From the NCBI GenBank assembly GCA_964640995.1, contig CAZXJJ010000003.1:62001-126000 (forward strand): a DNA stretch of 64,000 bases. Direction: 5' to 3'. The translations under genes were made by a program, and so were the position numbers. Position 1 is the first letter of the stretch. Each line of letters starts with the position of its first letter. The notes beneath the pieces are model-generated. The model did no database searches. It worked only from the letters and a program-made list of their open reading frames with translations, and was not told where the DNA came from. Of the stretch, positions 49,541 to 57,717 are shown one piece after another. This stretch comes from JAAYUH01 sp964640995. GTDB taxonomy: Bacteria > Caldisericota > Caldisericia > B22-G15.

Positions 49541-50551
49541 ATGGAAAGATTAAGAGAAGAGATTCTTTTTATTCTCTCAAGAAAGAATACAGATTTTTTT
49601 GAAATAGTTTCAAAAAGTAACTTTACTGCTAAAGGAGTTTTAGATGAATTAAAAAAATTAAAAGATGAGGGTTTAATTGAAGAGAAAAATGGAGTTTTCG
49701 AATTAAAAGAGAAAATTGAAGTAAAAATTTCAACTGATTTTATTTGTGATAAATGTAAAGGAAGAAGAGTTTATGATAAGGGTGGTTTATGGGATAATCT
49801 GAAGAAAAAATATGAAGAGATTGCTAAATTAAGACCTCGCCCTGTTCAAGTTTATGACCAGGGAGTAATTGACTCTGAAACTGCAATTGGAAGGTTTTTA
49901 TATATGTTAACAAGAGGTGATATATATAAAAAGAAAATTTTAATTTTGGGGGATGATGATTTAATGGGAATATTATTATCTTTATCAGATATAACAGATG
50001 AAATAGTTGTTCTTGAAATTGATAAGAGACTGGTTAATTTTATAAATGATATTAAAAAAGAATACAAATTAAATAACCTGATAGCTTATGAGTATGATGC
50101 AAGAGAAAAACTTCCAGATGATTTAGTTGATAAGTTTGACACTTTCTTTACTGATCCAGTTGAAACAGTTGAAGGTCTACTCATTTTTGTTTCAAGAACT
50201 CTAATGGGTCTTAAAGGAAAAGAAAATGCTGGCTATTTTGGACTAACCTCAATTGAGTCTAATGGAGAAAAGTGGCTTAAGATTCAAAAAGAATTAAATG
50301 ATATGAATCTTGTAATAACTGATATTGTAAGGAATTTTTCATTTTATGAACTTGGAGATGATATTTTAAAGAGCGATCTTTTGATAGTAAAAGAAAATCC
50401 TTTCAACATTCAAAATCCTAAATTTTACTGGTATAACTCTCACCTTTATAGAGTTGAAGTTGTTGGAACAAAGAAACCAAAATACATACAAAGTGTTAAT
50501 ATAGGAAGAGAATTATATTTTGATGAATATACATATGTTGTAACACCATGA
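49541..50551 (+). CDS. bpsA: Branched-chain polyamine synthase BpsA (DUF43)
   Basis: A 336-residue BpsA. The N-terminal winged-helix part carries CDKCKGRRVYDKGG; the catalytic aminopropyltransferase domain has RPRPVQVYDQG, the diagnostic GDDD in ILILGDDDLMGIL, VVLEIDKRL and the FFTDPVETVEG motif. The enzyme adds aminopropyl groups from decarboxylated S-adenosylmethionine to spermidine, making N4-bis(aminopropyl)spermidine, a branched polyamine typical of hyperthermophilic archaea and some thermophilic bacteria. It has a strong AAGGAGGTGA site and overlaps alr by 4 bases. Confidence 0.93.
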   Translation: MERLREEILFILSRKNTDFFEIVSKSNFTAKGVLDELKKLKDEGLIEEKNGVFELKEKIEVKISTDFICDKCKGRRVYDKGGLWDNLKKKYEEIAKLRPRPVQVYDQGVIDSETAIGRFLYMLTRGDIYKKKILILGDDDLMGILLSLSDITDEIVVLEIDKRLVNFINDIKKEYKLNNLIAYEYDAREKLPDDLVDKFDTFFTDPVETVEGLLIFVSRTLMGLKGKENAGYFGLTSIESNGEKWLKIQKELNDMNLVITDIVRNFSFYELGDDILKSDLLIVKENPFNIQNPKFYWYNSHLYRVEVVGTKKPKYIQSVNIGRELYFDEYTYVVTP

Positions 50552-51714
50552 GTAATGAAAATATTTTATTAAGGCCCTTCTGGGCTGAAATTAATCTTGA
50601 CAATTTAAAGAGAAATTACCTTTTTTTAAGGAGTGTAATTAAAGATAAAAAATTAATTTCTGTTGTCAAAGCAGATGCTTATGGTCATGGTGCTCCTGAA
50701 ATAGCAGTAGAACTTGAGTCTTTGGGTAGCGACTACTTTGCAGTCGCTACCCTTGAAGAGGGGGTTGAGTTAAGAACAAACGGTATATCAAAACCAATTC
50801 TTATATTTGGATACATTTTTCCAAAACAGGTTGACTATATTGTAAATTTTTCTTTAACTCCAACAGTTTATTCAATTGATTTTGTAAAAGAACTTGACAA
50901 AATTTGCAAAATAACAAGAGAAAGAGCGAATGTTCATATTAAAATAGACACTGGAATGGGAAGAGTTGGTATTCTCTGGAATGAGGCAATTCCATTTATA
51001 AAAGAGGTGTTTAAATATAAAAATATAAATGTTGAGGGTCTATATGCTCATTTTTCTTCAGCAGATGAAAAGGATAAAACCTTCACAAGAATTCAATATG
51101 AAAGATTTATGAAAGTGCTAGATGAACTAAAAAAAGAGAAAATTGAGATTCCTCTTAAACATCATGGAAATTCAGCAACAGTAATTGACCTTCCAGATTA
51201 TATTTTAGATGGAGTAAGATGTGGAATCTCTCTTTATGGTTTAAGACCCTCTGAAGAGGTTAAAAAGGTAAAACTTTTTCCTGTAATGAGTTTGCATTCA
51301 AAAATAATTTTCTTAAAAAAGGTTCCAGAAGGGACTCCAATAAGTTATGGAAGAACTTACACAACAAAGAAAGAGAGTTTAATTGCTACACTTCCTTTTG
51401 GTTATGCAGATGGTTATCCAAGAATTTTATCAAACAGAGGTGTTGTACTTTACAAAGGAAAGAGAGCAAAAATAGTTGGAAGAGTAACTATGGACCAAGT
51501 TATGATAGATTTAACAAAATTTAAAGAAGCTAGAGTTGGAGATGATGTTATAATAATGGGTAAAGATGGAAAAGAAGAGATAACTGCTGATGAGATTGCA
51601 AAAAAATGTAAAACAATTAACTATGAGATTGTCACAAGAATTGGAAAAAGAGTGCCAAGAGTGTATATTAAGAATGGAGAAGTTATTAAAATTAAAACTC
51701 TTTTAGATAGATAA
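50548..51714 (+). CDS. alr: Alanine racemase
   Basis: A 388-residue alanine racemase that supplies D-alanine for peptidoglycan. The PLP lysine is in SVVKADAYGHGAPEIA, the C-terminal catalytic Tyr in ISYGRTYTT and the beta-domain motif in VGRVTMDQVMIDLT. The start overlaps bpsA by 4 bases. A perfect 11-bp GC-rich hairpin lies inside the coding sequence at 50724-50752, an oddity in this AT-rich gene. Confidence 0.95.
   Translation: MSNENILLRPFWAEINLDNLKRNYLFLRSVIKDKKLISVVKADAYGHGAPEIAVELESLGSDYFAVATLEEGVELRTNGISKPILIFGYIFPKQVDYIVNFSLTPTVYSIDFVKELDKICKITRERANVHIKIDTGMGRVGILWNEAIPFIKEVFKYKNINVEGLYAHFSSADEKDKTFTRIQYERFMKVLDELKKEKIEIPLKHHGNSATVIDLPDYILDGVRCGISLYGLRPSEEVKKVKLFPVMSLHSKIIFLKKVPEGTPISYGRTYTTKKESLIATLPFGYADGYPRILSNRGVVLYKGKRAKIVGRVTMDQVMIDLTKFKEARVGDDVIIMGKDGKEEITADEIAKKCKTINYEIVTRIGKRVPRVYIKNGEVIKIKTLLDR
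50724..50752 (+). repeat. GC-rich 11-bp inverted repeat inside alr
   Basis: Arms GGGTAGCGACT (50724-50734) and AGTCGCTACCC (50742-50752) pair perfectly around a 7-base loop. No U-run follows on either strand, so it is not an intrinsic terminator. It encodes part of the conserved FAVATLEEG region. Confidence 0.9.
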
Positions 51715-51724
51715 GGAGGAAAAG

Positions 51725-52756
51725 ATGGAAAAGAAAAAATTTGTTAAAAAAAGTGAAAATAGTTTGAAAACATATTTTATCATTACAGGTATAATTATTG
51801 TTGCCTTTGTTTTGCTTATTTCATTATTAAATTTACCTAACAGAGAAATTTCTCTTGATAAAGCTCTTAAAGAACTTTTTGGAAAAGATTATAAAGTTTT
51901 AGAATCAAAAAGTTTCTCCTTGCCTGAAGATCCAAATTTTGCTTTATCTATTGACACAGTTGTCAATTCAAAAGGAACAATAATCGGAAAATATTCCCTT
52001 CTTACTATTAAAGATTTGTCACTTAAAAATGTTGATAATACTATTAAACTTGTTGTTACATTTGATGATAAAGGAAAAATTTATAAGATAAAGCCTTTAA
52101 GTAAAATAAAAACAGATAAAGAGACAAATTGGGATGAATATTTCTTAAAATTTTCTGGAAAAGATTATAAAGATTTACTAAGTACAGCGATACCGCTTCC
52201 TTCCGAAAGCTCCCAACTTGCAACAAATTTAAAAGATAAATTAATAAAATGTGCAGCGATTTCATACATCAGTGAATATGGCATTGAAGCATACACCTCT
52301 TTAAAACCAACTCAAAAAGAAAACGAAACAAATAGATTATTAATTGGTGATAAAATCCCATCTTTTGAAGCAACAGATATAAATGGAGAGACAATCTCAA
52401 GTGAATCAATAAAAGGCAAAAAAACAATAATTATCTCAACGAACGCAACATGTGGCACATGTATTGATAAAACACACGCTTTTGATGAACTTATTTATAA
52501 AATTGGTAAAAACAAAAATTTCAACTATATACTTATTTCTGAAACATCAAAAGAAAAAACAATTAATGAATATTTAACAAAAACTAAAAACAGAAATATG
52601 AAAATAATAATAGATACTTCACAAGAACTTCTCAGAAAACTAACAATTGAATTTGTACCAGATATATTATTTGTTGATTTGGATGGAACAATTGTTTTTC
52701 ACAACTTTCCGACATCTCAAGATATTGAACAAAGATTAATTGAATTTCTAAAATGA
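51725..52756 (+). CDS. Membrane-anchored thioredoxin-like (TlpA/ResA-type) protein
   Basis: A 343-residue protein: N-terminal membrane anchor (about residues 17-38), a middle domain of about 170 residues that faintly resembles FMN-binding NosR/RnfG domains, and a C-terminal thioredoxin fold with CGTC in STNATCGTCIDK and a cis-Pro near FVPDILFVDLDG. Such proteins are extracytoplasmic thiol reductants. It overlaps the CcdA-like gene by 4 bases; that protein would feed it electrons. The FMN-domain idea is weak. Confidence 0.75.
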   Translation: MEKKKFVKKSENSLKTYFIITGIIIVAFVLLISLLNLPNREISLDKALKELFGKDYKVLESKSFSLPEDPNFALSIDTVVNSKGTIIGKYSLLTIKDLSLKNVDNTIKLVVTFDDKGKIYKIKPLSKIKTDKETNWDEYFLKFSGKDYKDLLSTAIPLPSESSQLATNLKDKLIKCAAISYISEYGIEAYTSLKPTQKENETNRLLIGDKIPSFEATDINGETISSESIKGKKTIIISTNATCGTCIDKTHAFDELIYKIGKNKNFNYILISETSKEKTINEYLTKTKNRNMKIIIDTSQELLRKLTIEFVPDILFVDLDGTIVFHNFPTSQDIEQRLIEFLK

Positions 52757-53931
52757 AATTGAAAATTTTTTTAATTACATTTTTAATGCTTGCATCCCTT
52801 CTTTCTTTTCAAATAAAATCTCTTTTTTCAAATAATAAAGAAATAATAATTTATTACTTTTATATTGAAGGATGTCCTGAATGTACAAGAGCTAAACCTT
52901 TTCTTGAAACACTTGAGTCAAGATTTACTGATTTAAAAATAACAAAACTAAATATTGCAGAGGTTGAGAATCAAGAATTAAGAGCAAAATTAGATGATAT
53001 TTATAATGTTCCAGATGATAAAAAAGGGGTAGTTCCTGCTATCTTCATAGGAAAAAGTTTTTTTATTAGAGAGAAAGATATTTTTGAAAACTTAACAAAA
53101 AAAATTGAAAATTTTGATTTTTCAGAAAATAGTTTCTTAATTGATGCAATATCAAAAGAAATGTCTGGCAAAGAAAAAATAAAAGAATATTTTGAGAAGT
53201 TTGGAATATTTGTTATTCTATTTGCAGGACTTATTGATGGAGTTAATCCATGCGCATTTGCTGTTTTAATTTTTTTTATAACATTTCTTTTAACAACAGG
53301 TAGAAAAAGAGAGGATATATTAAAAGCTGGCTCTTTTTTTACACTTGGTGTTTTTATAGCTTACTTTGTTTCAGGAGTTGGAATATTTAGAGTTATACAA
53401 AAATATTCAATTGTTGGGATATTTTCAAAAATTCTGTATCTTGTGACAGCAACCATTGTTTTAATATTTGCAATTCTTTCTTATCTAGATTATTTAAAAA
53501 TAAAAAGTGGAAAAGGAGAAGAGATAACACTTCAACTTCCTGGATTTTTTAAAAAAACTGCAAGAGATATTATAAAAAAGAATTTAAGCACATCATTTAT
53601 TTCTCTTTCAGCATTCCTTGTTGCATTTCCAATATCGATTATTGAATTTTTATGCACAGGACAAACATATCTCCCGACTATTGTTTATATTATTGGAGTA
53701 CCAGAACTAAAAATAAAAGGTATATTTTATTTGATTATTTATAATTTTATGTTTGTTGTACCATTAATTTTTATATTTCTTGGAGTTTATTTTGGTATTT
53801 CTCAAAGAGCGCTTGGAAAATTTATGAGAGAGAATGTTGGAAAAATTAAACTTATTATGTCAATAATCTTCTTTATTCTCAGTGGTTATTTAATTTATCT
53901 TGTTTTAAAATCTTTTGGAATTATCTTTTAA
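52753..53931 (+). CDS. CcdA/DsbD-like thiol electron transporter with N-terminal thioredoxin domain
   Basis: A 392-residue protein. After a signal segment, residues about 30-120 form a thioredoxin/glutaredoxin-like domain with CPEC in EGCPECTRAKPF and cis-Pro in GVVPAIFIG. The rest has six to eight helices with the CcdA cysteines in DGVNPCAFAVLIFF and EFLCTGQTYLP. CcdA proteins move reducing equivalents across the membrane. Here the extracytoplasmic acceptor domain is fused, as in DsbD but at the opposite end from DsbD gamma. The gene is coupled to the thioredoxin-like gene before it. Confidence 0.87.
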   Translation: MKLKIFLITFLMLASLLSFQIKSLFSNNKEIIIYYFYIEGCPECTRAKPFLETLESRFTDLKITKLNIAEVENQELRAKLDDIYNVPDDKKGVVPAIFIGKSFFIREKDIFENLTKKIENFDFSENSFLIDAISKEMSGKEKIKEYFEKFGIFVILFAGLIDGVNPCAFAVLIFFITFLLTTGRKREDILKAGSFFTLGVFIAYFVSGVGIFRVIQKYSIVGIFSKILYLVTATIVLIFAILSYLDYLKIKSGKGEEITLQLPGFFKKTARDIIKKNLSTSFISLSAFLVAFPISIIEFLCTGQTYLPTIVYIIGVPELKIKGIFYLIIYNFMFVVPLIFIFLGVYFGISQRALGKFMRENVGKIKLIMSIIFFILSGYLIYLVLKSFGIIF

Positions 53932-53949
53932 AGTTTTATAATTAATTAG

Positions 53950-55311
53950 ATGAGAAAAAGGGAGATTAAAAAAAGAGTTTATAAAGAAAGAAGACTTGCC
54001 TTTTTATTTATATTAATCTTTATAGTAATTTTTCTTTTCTCATTAAGATTTTTTTCTATAAATCCACAAAATGAAAATATAAAAGTTTATTTTTATGATA
54101 AAAAATCAAATGAACTTGTTTTTGAAAAAAGAGTAATTCCAAAATATAGAAATTTAACAGAGAAGATTAAAAGGATTACTGAAGAGGTTATAAAAGGGCC
54201 AAAATCAGAAACCTTAGAAAGAGTCGTTGACCCAATTACAAAGATTCTGTCAATAGATATCGATAAAGATAGAGCGATAATTTCTTTTTCAAAAGGAATA
54301 AAAAGAAGAGTTTTAGATGGAATTTCAGGTGAAGCAGCATCACTTTATTCAATTGTCAATACTATAATTGTTAACACTTCTTTAAGAAGTGTAGATATTT
54401 TAATTGAAAATAAAAGGGAAAATTTTTATTGGGATTCAATTTCAATATCATCACCATTGAAATTCTTGTCTTCAAAACTTCCATCTGGAAGAAAAATTTT
54501 ACTCTATTTTTATGATAAAAATCTAGAATATCCAATTTTAATTCAATCAGAAATTCAAGAACCAAAAGATACACTTGAATGGGCAAAATTAATTTTTGAT
54601 AAGTTAAAAAGTGGACCACCCGTTATTTATGAGAACTATCTTTCAAAAACAATTCCAGATGTTGCAACTCTTAAAGAGATAAAAATTGAGGGAGATAAAG
54701 TAATTTTGAATTTTAGTCCTGATATACTCTCATATAAAGGGTTTGGTTCATCATCAGAAATTGCATTTATGTATTCAATAACACTTTCTATGACTGAAAT
54801 TCCTGGAATTAAGAAAGTACAATTTCTAGTTGATGGTAAAGTTGTTGAAACAATTGGTGGAAATTTTGAAACTCTTAAACCAATAACAAGATGGTATTAT
54901 GATTTAAATCCTCCTCCTGAAAATATGTATGGTTATCCTGTTTATTATATTTTAAAAATATCTGATAAATTTTTCTTATCACCACAAGTTGTCTTTACAA
55001 ACAAAAAGGATGAAGCAAAATTAATCTTTGAAAAATTAATCTCTCCATCATCACCACTTTTAACATATATTCCAAAAGATTCTAAATTAAATTCTTATAT
55101 GATAAAAAATGAAATTTTATCTTTGGACATAAATCTTGATCCATCAAAAATTGACTCAAAAGAAAAAGAAGAATTAATGATAAAGCAAATTGTTTTAACA
55201 TATTTTGATTCAATGAATATAAAAGAGATCAATATATCAATAAATGGTAAAAAAATAAAACTTCCTTTTGGAACAGATCTTTCTAAAAGTTTTACAAAAG
55301 ATTCATTATGA
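53950..55311 (+). CDS. GerMN-domain protein, membrane anchored
   Basis: A 453-residue protein with one N-terminal membrane helix and an extracytoplasmic part made of repeated GerMN-type units, beginning with VYFYDKKSNELV, then LYFYDKNLEYPI and possibly a third diverged copy after YYILKISDKF. In each, the pattern IKRITEEVIKGP or AKLIFDKLKSGPP followed by DRAIISFS or DKVILNFS is typical. In Bacillus GerM acts in sporulation and cell-wall assembly; other bacteria use such domains in envelope complexes. No sporulation genes are nearby. The gene overlaps the riboflavin kinase gene by 4 bases. Confidence 0.82.
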   Translation: MRKREIKKRVYKERRLAFLFILIFIVIFLFSLRFFSINPQNENIKVYFYDKKSNELVFEKRVIPKYRNLTEKIKRITEEVIKGPKSETLERVVDPITKILSIDIDKDRAIISFSKGIKRRVLDGISGEAASLYSIVNTIIVNTSLRSVDILIENKRENFYWDSISISSPLKFLSSKLPSGRKILLYFYDKNLEYPILIQSEIQEPKDTLEWAKLIFDKLKSGPPVIYENYLSKTIPDVATLKEIKIEGDKVILNFSPDILSYKGFGSSSEIAFMYSITLSMTEIPGIKKVQFLVDGKVVETIGGNFETLKPITRWYYDLNPPPENMYGYPVYYILKISDKFFLSPQVVFTNKKDEAKLIFEKLISPSSPLLTYIPKDSKLNSYMIKNEILSLDINLDPSKIDSKEKEELMIKQIVLTYFDSMNIKEINISINGKKIKLPFGTDLSKSFTKDSL

Positions 55312-55670
55312 AAATAAATGGAGTTGTAACATCAGGGTTTAAAGAAGGTTCAAAATATGTAATATTATATAAAGATAAAATAAAAAAATCAATTGGAATT
55401 CAACCTTTTGAAGGAACACTTAACATTAAGGTTGATTTTGATGTTAAAGATATAAAATTTAAACAGAAAATAAAAATTGATGGATTTAATGGTTTTGGAG
55501 CAATATATTTAATACCATGTAAAGTTAATGAATTTAATGGGTATATTGTTGTTCCTGAAAAAACAAAACATAAAAATATAATAGAAATTATTTCTGATGT
55601 TTCATTAAGAGATAAAGGTAATTTTAAAGACGGAGATAAAATTTTTATAGAATTTGAAACTTCTGACTAA
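55308..55670 (+). CDS. ribK: CTP-dependent riboflavin kinase, archaeal type (DUF120)
   Basis: A 120-residue protein with the DUF120 pattern: GVVTSGFKEG at the N-terminus, IGIQPFEGTLNIKVD in the centre, then GAIYLIPCKVNEFNGYIVVPE and the C-terminal EIISDVSLRD followed by FKDGDKIFIEFE. In archaea this fold makes FMN from riboflavin using CTP. Bacteria normally use the unrelated RibF, so this is probably an acquired gene. It is translationally coupled to the GerMN gene and ends 2 bases from the convergent mglA. Confidence 0.85.
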   Translation: MKINGVVTSGFKEGSKYVILYKDKIKKSIGIQPFEGTLNIKVDFDVKDIKFKQKIKIDGFNGFGAIYLIPCKVNEFNGYIVVPEKTKHKNIIEIISDVSLRDKGNFKDGDKIFIEFETSD

Positions 55671-55672
55671 TT

Positions 55673-56251
55673 TTAGATAACTTTTTTAACCACAAGTTTT
55701 GAAATTAGTTTAAGGCAATCCATTACACCAATTCCCTGAACTGCAACTGCTTCGAAAAATGGAAATGAATTTATATTAAGTGCTTTGTTTAAATCTTCAA
55801 CCGCAACAATATTTGGGAGGTCTCTTTTATTATATTGAAAAACAATTGGTGTATCTTCTAAAGAGAGTCCATAATCTTTCATATTCTCAATCATATCTTT
55901 AAAAGATTCCAAATTTTTTTCAAAAATCTCCTTTTGAGAATCAGCAACAAAAACAATTCCATCTGTTGCCCTTAAAATTGTTTTTCTTGTTAGTGAATAT
56001 ATTGCCTGACCTGGAACAGTATATAAAGAAAGTTTTATAGTATAACCTTTTATGTTTCCAAGGTCAAGTGGTAAAAAATCAAAAAAGAGTGTTCTTTCAT
56101 CTTGAGTTGCGATAGATGTAAATTTGCCTTTTAGGTCCTGAGGCAATCTTTCATAAATAAACCTTAAATTTGTGGTTTTCCCACTCATTGCAGGACCATA
56201 ATAAACTATTTTAAAAGTTATCTCTTTGGTGGAATAGTTGATTAGTGCCAT
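55673..56251 (-). CDS. mglA: MglA-type small Ras-like GTPase
   Basis: A 192-residue Ras-superfamily GTPase of the MglA branch: P-loop YYGPAMSGKTTNLRFIY, the MglA-specific RTLFFDFLPLDLG, switch II TVPGQAIY and the base motif YNKRDLP. MglA controls polarity or motility in several bacteria. It is the last gene of a three-gene module with a roadblock protein and a DUF4388 protein, 16 bases after the former. Confidence 0.92.
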   Translation of the reverse strand: MALINYSTKEITFKIVYYGPAMSGKTTNLRFIYERLPQDLKGKFTSIATQDERTLFFDFLPLDLGNIKGYTIKLSLYTVPGQAIYSLTRKTILRATDGIVFVADSQKEIFEKNLESFKDMIENMKDYGLSLEDTPIVFQYNKRDLPNIVAVEDLNKALNINSFPFFEAVAVQGIGVMDCLKLISKLVVKKVI

Positions 56252-56267
56252 TGATATGAGTTAAGTA

Positions 56268-56753
56268 TCAAAAGAGGTTTTCGAGCTTATTCTCAATCTC
56301 TTCTTCTAGTCCCTCTTTTTCTTCTAATTTCCTTTCTTTTGTTGTTGTTACATTCTTTAAAAATGGAGAAATCTCAGAATGTATCTTTTTTGACCAAAAT
56401 CTAATAGCGCCAACTGGTGCATTATTGTCAAAAACTATTATTAAAAGCACTTGAGGGACTAGAAGTGATATATGTATATTTGTCTCTTCTCCTTGATGGA
56501 AAGTAACGGTAAACTCTTTTTCTCCTAAGAGTTTTGCGAGTTCATTTGTTGCTGAGAAAAGTCCTGCAGATAGAGCACAAATATTTGAAGCATCTCTTCT
56601 TGAAATAGATCCATGTTTTGTTATGAGTTGTCCTGATCTATCTGATAACAAAATTTGTTTTGCCTGTGAATCAGCGAGAGTTTGAGCAAGATAATCATCC
56701 ACTCTTTTTAAATCTTCATCAGATATTACAACTGAACTTAATCCTTCAGCCAT
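56268..56753 (-). CDS. mglB: MglB-type roadblock/LC7 protein
   Basis: A 161-residue roadblock/LC7-fold protein (KQILLSDRSGQLITKHG, NICALSAGLFSATNELAKLLGE, and SLLVPQVLLIIVFD). MglB homodimers are GTPase activators of MglA. The C-terminal 35 residues are charged and probably a coiled coil, an extension beyond the core fold. It lies 3 bases after the DUF4388 gene. Confidence 0.88.
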   Translation of the reverse strand: MAEGLSSVVISDEDLKRVDDYLAQTLADSQAKQILLSDRSGQLITKHGSISRRDASNICALSAGLFSATNELAKLLGEKEFTVTFHQGEETNIHISLLVPQVLLIIVFDNNAPVGAIRFWSKKIHSEISPFLKNVTTTKERKLEEKEGLEEEIENKLENLF

Positions 56754-56756
56754 TAT

Positions 56757-57287
56757 CTACTCCTTTCTAAAAGAAATTATACCTTTTTTATTTAATTCTT
56801 CAACAATATTGATCATTTTGATTTTTTCTGTTCCCATCTCCTCAATTATATCACAACACTTCTTTTTTCCATCTATTAAATTTAAAAATCTCCACTCATC
56901 TATATTCAAAGAAAAATTTTCTTTTTCAATTTTTTCATTAAGGATAGGAATATAGTTTAAAATGTCCTCTTTTGTTTTAAACTCATCTTGAAGGGATATT
57001 GCCTCAAGAACAGATTTTGAAGTGTCATCATCAATTGTGGGTGCAGGAAGAATAATATTCTCTACAAATCTAAACGAACCTTTATTCCAATTTAATATCT
57101 CAATAAGGGCTTCTTTTCCAATATTATCAATTGAGTGAGCATGAATGAGCTTTCCATTTTTAAAAAATAGTTCCCCTTTCTCTCTTGTGGGTAAAACAAT
57201 CTCAAGTTTCCCCGTTTTACCCATGTTTGAAAGTGTTTGAATTAGTTCTAAAATTCCTAAAACTCCAATATCTCCCTTTAGTTCCAT
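56757..57287 (-). CDS. DUF4388 domain protein
   Basis: A 176-residue protein whose first 100 residues fit DUF4388 (PatA N-terminal-like): MELKGDIGVLGILELIQTL, GKTGKLEIVLP, GELFFKNGKLIHAH and the KGSFRFVE element. The rest looks like a small winged-helix segment (IDGKKKCCDIIEEMG, VEELNKKGIISF). Such proteins often accompany MglA/MglB-type GTPase modules, in keeping with the two genes that follow. Specific function unknown. Confidence 0.85.
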   Translation of the reverse strand: MELKGDIGVLGILELIQTLSNMGKTGKLEIVLPTREKGELFFKNGKLIHAHSIDNIGKEALIEILNWNKGSFRFVENIILPAPTIDDDTSKSVLEAISLQDEFKTKEDILNYIPILNEKIEKENFSLNIDEWRFLNLIDGKKKCCDIIEEMGTEKIKMINIVEELNKKGIISFRKE

Positions 57288-57361
57288 AAATTAAGCACCT
57301 TTAATTTTTTCGTTTTTATGTTATTATACAATAAATTAAAAAAATTATTATGAGGTGAAAA

Positions 57362-57628
57362 ATGGGAATACCGATAGGACCGAGAGTAAGAAGAGTAGGA
57401 GTAATGATACTTACCTCATCAAATTATATGATAAAAGGGAAGATCTCTGTCCCTGAAGATATGAGATTTTCAGATGCTTTAAATAAATTTTTAAAAGAAA
57501 CAAAGTTTATACCTGTTATTGAACTTGAAATTTTGGATTCAAATCAAAAAGTAATTGGAAAAGGAGATTTTTCTCTTGTAAATAAAGAATTAATTGTTGC
57601 GATATATCCACTTGAAAAGGGCTTATAA
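57362..57628 (+). CDS. Small conserved-looking protein, function unknown
   Basis: An 88-residue soluble protein with a beta-rich pattern: RVGVMILTSSNYMIKGKI, then a helix (SDALNKFLKE) and DFSLVNKELIVAIYP. I do not know a function. It has a GAGGTGA ribosome-binding site and lies between the divergent MglA/MglB/DUF4388 module and clpC. The base composition fits its neighbours, and the frame looks genuinely coding. Confidence 0.7.
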   Translation: MGIPIGPRVRRVGVMILTSSNYMIKGKISVPEDMRFSDALNKFLKETKFIPVIELEILDSNQKVIGKGDFSLVNKELIVAIYPLEKGL

Positions 57629-57684
57629 GTAAAGTATTATTCAATTCTATTTTTTAAAATTTCAAGATATTATTAATTAATCAG

Positions 57685-57693
57685 TGTTATAAT
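57685..57693 (+). promoter_or_regulatory. Extended -10 promoter of clpC
   Basis: TGTTATAAT lies 25 bases before the clpC ATG, which has an excellent GGAGGTGA ribosome-binding site. No CtsR-type heptad repeat is seen in the 89-base gap. Confidence 0.6.
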
Positions 57694-57717
57694 TAATTTG
57701 AGAACTGGAGGTGAACA

